Origin: Pseudomonas marginalis
GTDB taxonomy: Bacteria; Pseudomonadota; Gammaproteobacteria; Pseudomonadales; Pseudomonadaceae
Assembly (NCBI RefSeq): GCF_008692035.1
Contig: NZ_VTFG01000001.1
Location: 1,364,001-1,428,000, forward strand
Length of the DNA: 64,000 nucleotides
Direction: 5' to 3'
Part shown: positions 37,268 to 45,694 of the stretch, piece by piece
How the letters are laid out: each line of letters opens with the position of its first letter
Numbering within the stretch: the stretch's first letter is position 1
Notes under the pieces: generated by a model
The model's database searches: none
Told to the model about the DNA's origin: nothing
What the model saw: the letters and a program-made list of their open reading frames with translations, nothing else
Made by a program: the position numbers and the translations under genes

Positions 37268-38119
37268 TCAGTCAATCAATCCATGAGCGTCATAAAACGG
37301 GTACGGCCCCGGGTAATCCCCGAACACGCCGTTGTGGCTGATCAGGCCCTGTTGCGCATCCCAGCGATGCAACAGATACCCCGCCGGTTCCAGGTTGAAA
37401 TGCGCGGGCGCGGCGTCCTGCAGGTCCAGCACAATCTGATGGGAAGTACCGGGGCACACACAACTCAGGCTGCCGCCAAAGCGTCGTTGCATCGGTCGGT
37501 GCAGGTGCCCGCACAGCAGGCGTTCCACTTGCGAGTGGCGAGACACAACCGCTTCCAGCGCCGCAGCGTTGATAAAGGGTTCGCGGTCCATATGGCCGAT
37601 GCCGCTGATAAACGGTGGATGGTGCAGGATCAGCAACGTCGGCGCGTCCGGGCGTCGTGCCAGTTGCGCGTCCAACCAGTGCAATTGGCTGTCCAGCAGC
37701 TGGCCGCCGTGCCCACCCGGGATAGTCGAGTCCAGGCCGATCAAACGCAGCGGATGCTCGTCCACCACCCAGTCCAACGGCCCCTCTGCCGACAAAGGCA
37801 AGTAGGCGTGATCACGGAATGCCTCGAGCAACGGCCCGCGTGTGTCGTGGTTGCCGGGCACCAGGTAGCACGGCATGTGCAGGCGCGCGAGTTCGGGGTG
37901 CAGCACGGCGTATTCATCGGCGCGGCCGAAGTCCACCAGGTCACCGCTGATCACCACAATATCGGGCCGTGGGTGGCTGGCGTTCAAATGGTCGACGGCA
38001 CGGCGCAGCGCGCCCAGGGTATCCACCACCCCATACGTCAGGCGCTGGCCGGCTTTAAGGTGCAGGTCGCTGATTTGCGCAACAAGAAACGGACGATTCA
38101 CAAGCAAACTCTCACGCAT
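37268..38119 (-). CDS. Metallophosphoesterase (cyclic/glycero-phosphodiesterase type)
   Basis: A 283-residue cytoplasmic calcineurin-fold phosphodiesterase, in the group of CpdA/GpdQ-like enzymes. The metal-binding motifs are ISDLHLK (Asp18, His20), SGDLVDFG, VPGNHDTRG, LHHPPFISG and LCGHLHRPM. No signal peptide is seen. It overlaps the upstream ABC ATPase gene by 8 nt and is the last gene of the LacI/ABC operon, which suggests it cleaves an imported phosphodiester. An in-frame GTG at 38101 is an alternative start. Confidence 0.88.
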   Translation of the reverse strand: MRESLLVNRPFLVAQISDLHLKAGQRLTYGVVDTLGALRRAVDHLNASHPRPDIVVISGDLVDFGRADEYAVLHPELARLHMPCYLVPGNHDTRGPLLEAFRDHAYLPLSAEGPLDWVVDEHPLRLIGLDSTIPGGHGGQLLDSQLHWLDAQLARRPDAPTLLILHHPPFISGIGHMDREPFINAAALEAVVSRHSQVERLLCGHLHRPMQRRFGGSLSCVCPGTSHQIVLDLQDAAPAHFNLEPAGYLLHRWDAQQGLISHNGVFGDYPGPYPFYDAHGLID

Positions 38120-39143
38120 TCAGGGTGAACAACATGTGCGGCGCAATCGCCAGGGCAATCGGCGCGCCGACGGCGTACAGGTGGTTGTCGCTGCTGTCCA
38201 CCAGCAGCGGTTGCGGGCCGCCCACGTCCACCAGCAGGCGGCTTTGGGCGCCCTGGAAAAACTGCGCCACTAGATGGCCGTGCAAGTGCCCTTCGCTCTC
38301 CATCACCCGCAGGTGTTCGGGGCGGCAGTACACCGTGTTGGGCACGTCGGCGGCCTGCCACGGCAACTCGCCGCCGCAGACTTCCAGGCCATGGGTTGTT
38401 CGCGAGGTGACGGCAAAGGCATTGAGGTTGCCGACAAAACCGGCGACGAACGCATTCGCCGGCGTTTGGTAGATCTCCCGTGGGCTGGCCAGTTGCGCGA
38501 CGCGGCCGTGCTCCATCACCAGGATACGATCGCCCAGGGCCATGGCTTCGCCCTGGTCGTGGGTGACAAATACCGAGGTGATAGCGAGGCCGCGCAGCAG
38601 TTCATTCAGCTCGCTGCGCAGGCGCTCGCGCAATTGCGCATCCAGGGCCGCCAGCGGTTCATCCAGCAACAGCACTTTAGGGCGCGGCGCCAGGGCACGG
38701 GCCAGGGCCACCCGTTGACGTTGACCACCGGACAATTCGTGGATGCTGCGCTTGCCATGCTGTTGCAGGCCCACCAGTTCCAGCAGTTCCTCGCAGCGCT
38801 TGTTGCGCTCCAGAGCTGCCATGCCGCGAATCTTCAAGCCGTAGACGATATTGCCGGCCACATCGAGGTTGGGAAACAGCGCGTAGTTCTGGAACACCAT
38901 GCCCACGTCGCGGCGCTCGATGGGCAGGCGGGTGACGTCGTCGCTGCCGAAAAAAACCTGGCCCACATCCGGGCGTTCCAGGCCGGCAATCAGGCGCAAG
39001 GTGGTGGTCTTGCCGCAGCCGGACGGGCCGAGGATCGCCAGGGTTTCACCGCCTTCGACGGTCAGGTTCAGGTCATGCACAGCCACGGTGCCGTCGGCGA
39101 ATGCCTTGCGACAGCCCTGCAGGCGGATAGTGATAGCGGTCAT
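38112..39143 (-). CDS. ABC transporter ATPase (PotA/FbpC-like, with TOBE domain)
   Basis: A 343-residue cytoplasmic ATPase subunit. It shows Walker A GPSGCGKTT, Q-loop VFQNYALFP, signature LSGGQRQRVALARAL and Walker B VLLLDEPLAALD. A C-terminal TOBE-like regulatory part (about 245-343) follows. The frame is open far upstream, but that is permease coding sequence; the ATG at 39143 overlaps the permease stop by 4 nt. It energises the two adjacent permeases. Confidence 0.94.
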   Translation of the reverse strand: MTAITIRLQGCRKAFADGTVAVHDLNLTVEGGETLAILGPSGCGKTTTLRLIAGLERPDVGQVFFGSDDVTRLPIERRDVGMVFQNYALFPNLDVAGNIVYGLKIRGMAALERNKRCEELLELVGLQQHGKRSIHELSGGQRQRVALARALAPRPKVLLLDEPLAALDAQLRERLRSELNELLRGLAITSVFVTHDQGEAMALGDRILVMEHGRVAQLASPREIYQTPANAFVAGFVGNLNAFAVTSRTTHGLEVCGGELPWQAADVPNTVYCRPEHLRVMESEGHLHGHLVAQFFQGAQSRLLVDVGGPQPLLVDSSDNHLYAVGAPIALAIAPHMLFTLNA

Positions 39144-39934
39144 CGACGCTCTCCACGGGACAAACGAGCGCTGATGGCCTGTAACGCAATCAGCAGCGGC
39201 ACGATCATCAGCAAAAAGATAAGGGTGTAGGCGCTGGCGATTTCCAGGCGCGCCGAGGCGTAGCTGTCGGCCAGGCCCACGGGCAATGTCTTGGTCATCG
39301 GCGTGTGGAGCATCCAGGTCAGGTTGAATTCGCCCAACGACAAGGTCACCACCATCAGCACGCCGGCCAGAATCCCCGCCCGGCAGTTGGGCACCACCAC
39401 GCTGAAAAAGCGCTTGACCGGCCCGGCGCCCAGGCTGGCCGCCGCCTCTTCCAGCACTGGCAGTTGCTGGCGTTGCATCACCGCCATCACCGGACGTACC
39501 AGGAACGGCAAGGTGAACAACACATGGCCGACCAGGATGAACAACCAGCTGCTGCGAAACGTGCCGAACTGGCCATAGGTGAGCAGCAACGCCAGCGCAC
39601 TGGCCAGCCCCGGCATCGCCACCGGCAGCACCATCAGTTCTTCGAAGGCACGGCTGAAGCGGTTGTTCATGCGCACCAGCGCATAGGCCGCCGGCACGCC
39701 GATCACGCAGACACACACCGCGCACGCCAGGGCCAATTGCAAGGACAGCCATACGGTGGGCGAATAGGCCTGCCAGACCTGGATCAACCAGTCGAAGGTC
39801 AGGCCGCTGGACAGGCCGACGAAAAAATTGCGCGTCAACCCGGCCAGCAACGACATCAGCACCGGCACCAACATGAACGCGCACACCAGCAAGGTGAACA
39901 GCAGTTGCATCACAAACAGCGATGAGCGTTTCAC
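39140..39934 (-). CDS. ABC transporter permease (second)
   Basis: A 264-residue inner-membrane permease with six or so helices and the coupling motif EEAAASLGAGPVKRFFSVVVPNC. It starts with GTG at 39934, overlapping the stop of the preceding permease (GTGA). It resembles the PotC/FbpB half-permeases. With the other permease, the ATPase and the binding protein it forms an importer of the iron/polyamine/aminophosphonate class. Confidence 0.9.
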   Translation of the reverse strand: MKRSSLFVMQLLFTLLVCAFMLVPVLMSLLAGLTRNFFVGLSSGLTFDWLIQVWQAYSPTVWLSLQLALACAVCVCVIGVPAAYALVRMNNRFSRAFEELMVLPVAMPGLASALALLLTYGQFGTFRSSWLFILVGHVLFTLPFLVRPVMAVMQRQQLPVLEEAAASLGAGPVKRFFSVVVPNCRAGILAGVLMVVTLSLGEFNLTWMLHTPMTKTLPVGLADSYASARLEIASAYTLIFLLMIVPLLIALQAISARLSRGERR

Positions 39935-40749
39935 AAGACCGTCCCCGCATTTTTCACCAGGCGTCGCGTGAGCAACAGCACCGCCCAGGTCACCGCGCCG
40001 AGCACCACCGACAACGCGGCGGCGACGGCAAAGTTGGCGTAGTTGGTGAACACGTTGTAGATCGCCACCGGGGTCACATTCAGGCGCGTGCCCAAGGTGA
40101 ACGCGGTGCCGAAGGCGCCCATGGACGTGGCGAAGCAGATCGCGCCGCAGGACGCCAACGCCGGCGCCAGGCCCGGCACGATCACGTCGCAGACCACCCG
40201 CCAGTGCCCTGCTCCCAGCGAGTGCGCGGCTTCTTCCAGGCTGCGGTCGAGGCTTTCGCACGCGGCCATCACCGTGAGGATCACCCGCGGAATCGAGAAG
40301 TACAGGTAGCCGACAAACAGCCCGGCCAGGGAGTAGGCAAAGATCCAGCGCTCACCGGCCAATTGCAGGCCCAGGGACGCCAGCAGCCCCTGGCGCCCGG
40401 CCAGCAGGATCACCAGGAAGCCCACCACCACCCCGGGAAACGCCAGGGGAAACGTGAGCAACGCCACCAACGCCGAGCGCCCGAAAAACTGCTGGCGCGC
40501 GAGGAACACCCCACTGATGCCACCGATCAACAACGCGGTGAACGTCACCACGATCGCCAGCACGCAGGTCTGCGCCAGGCTGCCCAGGTACTGCGCGCTG
40601 CTGAGCACCTGCCAATAGCCGCTGCCGTGGCTGTCGCGGCTGTCGGCGCCGAGCACCATCAAGTGCGCCAGCGGCAACAGCCAGAACGCGAACAGCACCG
40701 CAAAGGCCGGGGCCAGCGCCCAGGCCGCTTGTTTTGCCGATGCAGCCAC
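39931..40749 (-). CDS. ABC transporter permease (first)
   Basis: A 272-residue inner-membrane permease with an EAA motif (EEAAHSLGAGHWRVVCDVIVPGLAP) and about six helices. The start is a GTG directly after the stop of the binding-protein gene (0 bp between). It pairs with the next permease gene. Confidence 0.9.
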   Translation of the reverse strand: MAASAKQAAWALAPAFAVLFAFWLLPLAHLMVLGADSRDSHGSGYWQVLSSAQYLGSLAQTCVLAIVVTFTALLIGGISGVFLARQQFFGRSALVALLTFPLAFPGVVVGFLVILLAGRQGLLASLGLQLAGERWIFAYSLAGLFVGYLYFSIPRVILTVMAACESLDRSLEEAAHSLGAGHWRVVCDVIVPGLAPALASCGAICFATSMGAFGTAFTLGTRLNVTPVAIYNVFTNYANFAVAAALSVVLGAVTWAVLLLTRRLVKNAGTVL

Positions 40750-41754
40750 TTACTTGACCTCGTTCAGGTAACGGGCGGCGAAGGCTTCCTGCACAGCGGC
40801 CATTTTCTGATAGTCCACCACACCGGCGCGGGCGTAATCGCTGTCGGGCAGGAACTGCGCGGCGACGTCGGCCGGCATGGTCACCGGGTGCACCGGGCGC
40901 AAGTAAGCCTTGGCCCAGAGGGCCTGGCCTTGGTCCGACAATACGAAGTCCAGCACCTTCTCGCCATTGGCGCGGTGCGGCGCGTTGGCCACCAGGCTCA
41001 TCACATAGGGCACGCTGATGCTGCCTTCCTTGGGGATCACGAAGGCGACGTTGGCGTTGTCTTTGTAGCGGGCGCGGTAGGCGTTGAAGTCGTAGTCCAC
41101 CAGGATCGGCAACTCGCCGGACAGCACCCGCGCATAGGCGGTCTGCTTGGGCACGATGGGGGCGTTTTTCGCCAGCTTCTGGAAGTAGTCGATGGCCGGG
41201 GCGAAGTTGTCCAGGTCGCCGCCCATTGCGCGGTTGATCGCCACGGCAGAGACGTAGCCGACGAAGGCGCTGGACGGGTCCAGGTAGCCGACCATGCCTT
41301 TGTATTGCGGCTTGAGCAGGTCGGCCCAGCTTTGCGGCACCGGCAGGCCGCCCAATGCATCGACGTTGACCATGATGCCCAGGGTGCCGGAGTGGATCGC
41401 AAACCACTGGCCGGCGGGGTCTTTCAACCCGGCGGGGATCTGTTCCCAGCCCTTGGGCTTGTAACCCTCGACCACGCCGGCCTTTTGCGCCTGCAAGCCG
41501 AAGGTCACGCCGTAGTAGACCACGTCGGCGACGGGCGCGGCCTTTTCGGCCACCAGTTGCGCCAGGGACTGGCCGGAGTTCTTGTTGTCCAGCGGCACCT
41601 GCACCCCCGTGTCGGCAGCGATGGCCTTGAGCTGGGTGCCCCAGTCGGCCCAGTCCGGCGGGCAGTTGTAGCAAATAGCCGTTTCGGCGGCCTGGGCCAG
41701 GCTGGCCACGCCGCAGAGCAGCACGGCGGCCAGGGTTTTACTGAATGCGCGCAT
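40750..41754 (-). CDS. ABC transporter periplasmic substrate-binding protein
   Basis: A 334-residue exported binding protein. The signal peptide MRAFSKTLAAVLLCGVASLAQA is clear and fixes the start at 41754. The mature protein opens AETAICYNCPPDWADWG, with two cysteines three residues apart that could form a disulfide. It resembles the family that includes Fe(III)- and 2-aminoethylphosphonate-binding proteins. Together with the cytoplasmic phosphodiesterase at the operon end, an organophosphate ligand is my inference. It overlaps the lacI-type gene by 17 bp. Confidence 0.88.
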   Translation of the reverse strand: MRAFSKTLAAVLLCGVASLAQAAETAICYNCPPDWADWGTQLKAIAADTGVQVPLDNKNSGQSLAQLVAEKAAPVADVVYYGVTFGLQAQKAGVVEGYKPKGWEQIPAGLKDPAGQWFAIHSGTLGIMVNVDALGGLPVPQSWADLLKPQYKGMVGYLDPSSAFVGYVSAVAINRAMGGDLDNFAPAIDYFQKLAKNAPIVPKQTAYARVLSGELPILVDYDFNAYRARYKDNANVAFVIPKEGSISVPYVMSLVANAPHRANGEKVLDFVLSDQGQALWAKAYLRPVHPVTMPADVAAQFLPDSDYARAGVVDYQKMAAVQEAFAARYLNEVK

Positions 41755-42757
41755 CAAGGGACTCCTCAAAGGGTTGGGTACTTTCGCCCGGCCGGATATG
41801 GCAAGGCAGGCAATGGGAAATGGGATCGTTGCCGGCGATCTGCGCCAGCAGTTGGTCAATCACCGTGCTGGCCAGCAGCGCGATGGGCTGCACCACGCTG
41901 CACAGGGTCGGGTGCATCTGGGTGCCGAGGGCGATGCCGTCAAAGCCCATCACCGACAGTTGCCCGGGCACATTCCAGGCGTTGCGGCGCAGCTCGGCGA
42001 TCAGGCTGATCGCGAGGAAATCGTTGGAACACACCAGAGCGCTGGGGGCGTCGGGGCCGTTGAGGTACGGCTGGATGGCAGCGAATTCGGCCTGGGTATG
42101 GGCGGGCATTTCGATCACCGCGCGGCTTTTGAGACCGTATGCCTTCATCGCGTCGCAGTAACCGGCATAGCGCAGGCGTGCGCGGTCGGACTGCAAGGCG
42201 GGGCCGGCGACCATGCTGATGCGTCGATGACCGGCCTCCAGCAGGTAGCGCGTGGCCAAGGCCATGCCGGCGCGGTTGTCCACCGACACGGCGCTGTAGT
42301 TGGGGTTGCTCGGTTGGTGATAGGCCAGCACGAACGGCGTTCGTTCGGTATTCAGGCTGCTGAGCACGCTGTTGCTTTCGGCATCGGTGACCGTCAGCAC
42401 CAGGCCATCGACGCGCTGGCGCAGCAGTTCCTCCACCACGATGCACTCGCGCTCGCTGCTGTAGTCGGTGGTCGCCAGCACCAGGCTGTAGCCACGCAAG
42501 CGTGCGGCACGCTCCATGGCCTGGAACTGTTCGGCGAATACCGGGTTGAGCAGGTTGGGCACCACCACGCCGATCAACTGGGTGGTTTGCAGGCGCAATT
42601 GGCGGCCGAGCAGGTTGGGCCGAAAGCCCAACTCACGGGCGGCGGCGAACACCTGCTCACGGGTCGCCGGGCGCACCTGGTCGGGGGAGGCAAAAGTGCG
42701 GGCGGCGGTCGCACGGGAAACGCCGGCCAGTCGCGCGACGTCTTTCAAATCAGTCAT
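41738..42757 (-). CDS. LacI-family transcriptional regulator
   Basis: A 339-residue repressor-type protein with an N-terminal helix-turn-helix (MTDLKDVARLAGVSRATAARTF) and hinge (about 45-60). A periplasmic-binding-protein-like ligand domain follows (IGVVVPNLLNPVFAEQF). The start at 42757 is where the HTH begins; the frame runs further upstream without homology. It is the first gene of the operon with the ABC transporter and phosphodiesterase, so it probably regulates them and itself. A 14-bp palindrome lies 12 bp before its start. Confidence 0.94.
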   Translation of the reverse strand: MTDLKDVARLAGVSRATAARTFASPDQVRPATREQVFAAARELGFRPNLLGRQLRLQTTQLIGVVVPNLLNPVFAEQFQAMERAARLRGYSLVLATTDYSSERECIVVEELLRQRVDGLVLTVTDAESNSVLSSLNTERTPFVLAYHQPSNPNYSAVSVDNRAGMALATRYLLEAGHRRISMVAGPALQSDRARLRYAGYCDAMKAYGLKSRAVIEMPAHTQAEFAAIQPYLNGPDAPSALVCSNDFLAISLIAELRRNAWNVPGQLSVMGFDGIALGTQMHPTLCSVVQPIALLASTVIDQLLAQIAGNDPISHCLPCHIRPGESTQPFEESLDARIQ

Positions 42758-42768
42758 GGTCACTCGCT

Positions 42769-42782
42769 TGAGATCGATCTCA
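42769..42782. promoter_or_regulatory. Candidate LacI-family operator
   Basis: The perfect palindrome TGAGATCGATCTCA has the central CG step typical of LacI-family operators. It lies 11 bp before the start codon of the lacI-type gene, where a repressor would block transcription of the whole operon. This is a prediction from position and symmetry. Confidence 0.55.
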
Positions 42783-42872
42783 TTGGCGAGGACAGTAACG
42801 GCGGAATGTGGCAGGAAGGTGGTGGGGAGATGACGGTTTGATGGCAGTGCAGCAGAGGTACCTGGGGCCAAA

Positions 42873-42961
42873 TGTGGGAGGGGGCTCGCCCCCGATAGCA
42901 GAGGGTCAATAAAGAATAGGCTGGCTGATACACCGCTATCGGGGGCAAGCCCCCTCCCACA
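42873..42961. repeat. REPIN between lacI-type gene and nspC
   Basis: TGTGGGAGGGGGCTCGCCCC faces GGGGCAAGCCCCCTCCCACA, with about 45 bp between. It occupies the middle of the 355-bp divergent gap. The rest of that gap holds the operator near 42775 and about 150 bp of presumed promoter region for the polyamine genes; no other gene is seen. Confidence 0.88.
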
Positions 42962-43112
42962 TTAGAGCGGTGTAGATGCATAGATAGTCATACTCAGTGG
43001 TTAGGATCGTAAAGCTGGCGCAGCAAAATCCGCCCACTAACCTTTCGATTCGATCCAAGTGCGGGCACAATGCGTGTCCTTTTTTGGCAGGCACCGCCGC
43101 AGGCTCTCAAAA

Positions 43113-44210
43113 ATGATCAAAACGCCGTACTACCTCATCGATAAACAGAAGCTTCTGGTCAACATGCAGAAGATTGCTTACGTGCGCGAGCAGTCCGGCG
43201 CCAAGGCCCTGCTGGCGCTCAAGTGCTTTGCCACCTGGTCGGTGTTCGACCTGATGCAGGAATACATGGACGGCACCACCTCGTCGTCGCTGTACGAGTT
43301 GAAGCTCGGCCGCCAGAAGTTCGAAGGTGAGGCGCACGCCTACAGCGTGGCCTGGGCCGACGATGAAATCGAAGAGATGCTCGATAACTGCGACAAGATC
43401 ATCTTCAACTCCATCAGCCAGCTGCAGCGTTTTGCCGAGCGCAGCGAAGGCAAGACCCGCGGCCTGCGCGTCAACCCGCAGGTGAGCAGCTCCGACTACC
43501 TGCTGGCCGACCCGGCGCGTCCGTTCAGCCGCCTGGGCGAATGGGACCCGGTGAAGATTGAAGGCGTGATCGAGCAGATCTCCGGCTTCATGTTCCACAA
43601 CAACTGCGAGAACGGCGACTTCAACCTGTTCGACCAGATGCTCAACACCATCGAAGAACGCTTCGGCGCGCTGCTGCACAAGGTCAACTGGGTCAGCCTC
43701 GGCGGCGGCATCCACTTCACCGGTGAAGGCTATGCCATCGACGCCTTCTGCCAGCGCCTCAAGGCGTTCTCGCAGAAGTACGACGTGCAGGTCTACCTGG
43801 AACCCGGCGAAGCGGCGATCACCAACAGCGCCTCCCTGGAAGTCACCGTGCTCGACACCCTCTACAACGGCAAAAACCTCGCCGTCGTCGACAGCTCCAT
43901 CGAAGCCCACCTGCTGGACCTGCTGATCTATCGCCTCAACGCCAAGCTGGCGCCGAGCGAGGGCGAACACACCTACATGGTGTGCGGCAAATCCTGCCTG
44001 GCCGGGGACATCTTCGGCGAGTATCAATTTGATCGTCCGCTGGCCATCGGCGATCGGCTGTCGTTCATCGACACCGCGGGCTACACCATGGTCAAGAAAA
44101 ATTGGTTCAACGGCCTGAAAATGCCGTCCATCGTAGTGAAACAACTCGACGGTACAGTCGAAGTGGTTCGTGAATTTGGTTACGACGACTACCTGTCCAG
44201 CCTTTCGTAA
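43113..44210 (+). CDS. nspC: Carboxynorspermidine/carboxyspermidine decarboxylase
   Basis: A 365-residue PLP-dependent decarboxylase of the alanine-racemase-fold group III. It removes the carboxyl group of carboxynorspermidine or carboxyspermidine to give norspermidine or spermidine. The PLP lysine is in LALKCFATWS, and the partner active-site cysteine segment is VCGKSCLAGD. FMFHNNCENGDF and SLGGGIHFTGEGY are typical. The start at 43113 is preferred over an in-frame ATG at 43059 because homology starts at MIKTPYYLID. The partner synthase gene follows after 28 bp. Confidence 0.93.
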   Translation: MIKTPYYLIDKQKLLVNMQKIAYVREQSGAKALLALKCFATWSVFDLMQEYMDGTTSSSLYELKLGRQKFEGEAHAYSVAWADDEIEEMLDNCDKIIFNSISQLQRFAERSEGKTRGLRVNPQVSSSDYLLADPARPFSRLGEWDPVKIEGVIEQISGFMFHNNCENGDFNLFDQMLNTIEERFGALLHKVNWVSLGGGIHFTGEGYAIDAFCQRLKAFSQKYDVQVYLEPGEAAITNSASLEVTVLDTLYNGKNLAVVDSSIEAHLLDLLIYRLNAKLAPSEGEHTYMVCGKSCLAGDIFGEYQFDRPLAIGDRLSFIDTAGYTMVKKNWFNGLKMPSIVVKQLDGTVEVVREFGYDDYLSSLS

Positions 44211-44238
44211 GCTGGCGGATAAAGGAGAGATAAAGCAA

Positions 44239-45483
44239 TTGAAAAAGAACGTTCTTATCATTGGTGCAGGAGGTGTCGCCAAGGTGGTGGCCCACAAGTG
44301 CGCGCAGCACAACGACGAACTCGGTCGTATTGCTATCGCGTCGCGCAACATCTCCAAATGCCAGGCCATCATCGACAGCGTCAAGGCCAAGGGTAGCCTC
44401 AAGGTTCCCGCCGACATCCAGGCCTTCGCGCTCAACGCCCTGGACGTGGAAGCGACCAAGGCCCTGATCCGCGAGACCGAATCCCAGATCGTCATCAACG
44501 TGGGTTCCGCGTTCCTCAACATGTCGGTACTGCGTGCCTGCATCGACACCGGCGTCGCCTACCTCGACACCGCCATCCACGAAGAGCCGGGCAAGGTCTG
44601 CGAGACCCCGCCGTGGTACGGCAACTACGAATGGAACCACCTGGAAGAGTGCAAACAGAAGAACATCACCGCCATCCTTGGCGTGGGCTTCGACCCGGGT
44701 GTCGTCAACGCGTATGCCGCGCTGGCGCAGCAACAGCATTTCGACCGCATTGATTCGATCGACATCCTCGACGTCAATGCCGGCTCCCATGGCAAATACT
44801 TCGCCACCAATTTCGATCCGGAAATCAACTTCCGCGAATTCACCGGGCAGGTGTGGAGCTGGCAGAACAGCCAGTGGACCAGCAACACCATGTTCGAAGT
44901 CAAACGCACCGACGACCTGCCGGTCGTGGGTTCGCAGAACCTCTACCTCACCGGCCACGATGAAGTGCACTCGCTGTCGAAAAACCTCGACGTGCCCAAC
45001 GTGCGTTTCTGGATGAGCTTCGGCGAACACTACATCAACGTGTTCACCGTGCTGAAAAACCTCGGCCTGCTCTCCGAGAAGCCGGTCACCACCGCCGAAG
45101 GCCTGGAAGTGGTGCCGTTGAAAGTGGTCAAGGCCGTGCTGCCTGACCCGTCTTCCCTGGCCCCGGGCTACACCGGCAAGACCTGCATCGGCGACCTGGT
45201 CAAAGGCACCAAGGATGGCCAGCCGCGTGAGATGTTCATCTACAACGTGGCGGATCACGAAGAAGCCTTCGCCGAGACCGACAGCCAGGGCATCTCCTAC
45301 ACCGCAGGCGTTCCACCGGTAGCCGCCGCGTTGCTGGTCGCCCGTGGCGAGTGGGATGTGAAACACATGGCTAACGTCGAGGAACTGCCGGCTGAGCCGT
45401 TCCTCAAGGCGCTGGACGTGATGGGTTTGCCGACTCGCATCAAAGACGAGAACGGTGACCGGGCCTGGGATGCGATTGCCTGA
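44239..45483 (+). CDS. Carboxynorspermidine/carboxyspermidine synthase (saccharopine-dehydrogenase-like)
   Basis: A 414-residue NADPH-dependent enzyme that condenses aspartate semialdehyde with a diamine to form carboxy(nor)spermidine. The Rossmann motif VLIIGAGGVAKVVAHKCAQ is at the N-terminus. The start is a TTG at 44239, with GGAG 11 nt upstream; it gives the standard start KKNVLIIGAGG. An ATG at 44170 lies within the previous gene. Followed by a strong terminator, so the two polyamine genes form one operon. Confidence 0.93.
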   Translation: MKKNVLIIGAGGVAKVVAHKCAQHNDELGRIAIASRNISKCQAIIDSVKAKGSLKVPADIQAFALNALDVEATKALIRETESQIVINVGSAFLNMSVLRACIDTGVAYLDTAIHEEPGKVCETPPWYGNYEWNHLEECKQKNITAILGVGFDPGVVNAYAALAQQQHFDRIDSIDILDVNAGSHGKYFATNFDPEINFREFTGQVWSWQNSQWTSNTMFEVKRTDDLPVVGSQNLYLTGHDEVHSLSKNLDVPNVRFWMSFGEHYINVFTVLKNLGLLSEKPVTTAEGLEVVPLKVVKAVLPDPSSLAPGYTGKTCIGDLVKGTKDGQPREMFIYNVADHEEAFAETDSQGISYTAGVPPVAAALLVARGEWDVKHMANVEELPAEPFLKALDVMGLPTRIKDENGDRAWDAIA

Positions 45484-45507
45484 TAGGCGATAGTTGACCG
45501 AACAAAA

Positions 45508-45535
45508 AAATGCGCCCGAAGGGGCGCATTTTTTG
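45508..45535 (+). terminator. Rho-independent terminator of the polyamine operon
   Basis: The stem AAATGCGCCC/GGGCGCATTT with a GAA-type loop is followed by a run of T (TTTTTT). It lies 25 bp after the stop codon at 45483. An A-run on the other side means it could also stop transcription coming from the opposite direction. Confidence 0.92.
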
Positions 45536-45575
45536 TTGGGGCTCACACCAATCTCAAAGAATGATGAAGATCAAA

Positions 45576-45667
45576 ATGTGGGAGCGGGCTTGCTCGCGAA
45601 TGCGGTGTGCCAGTCACTGCATCTGGCGACTGATACACCGCATTCGCGAGCAAGCCCGCTCCCACAT
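45576..45667. repeat. REPIN of the GTGGGAGCGGGCTTGCTCGCG type
   Basis: ATGTGGGAGCGGGCTTGCTC at the left faces GAGCAAGCCCGCTCCCACAT at the right. The intervening part also pairs partly (GAATGCGGTGT with ACACCGCATTC), so the whole 92 bp can fold into one long hairpin. It lies between the terminator and the 3' end of the iclR-type gene. Confidence 0.9.
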
Positions 45668-45694
45668 TGGATTTGCTGTGTTCTTGAGAGCGGG

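Noticed and set aside
39922..42009. Long open frame (about 695 codons) antisense to the ABC transporter genes
   Set aside because: Low-complexity His/Arg/Gln/Gly translation typical of antisense high-GC DNA; four coherent ABC/LacI genes lie on the opposite strand.
43059..43112. N-terminal extension of the carboxynorspermidine decarboxylase
   Set aside because: The extra 18 residues are basic and unlike the family; homology starts at MIKTPYYLID.
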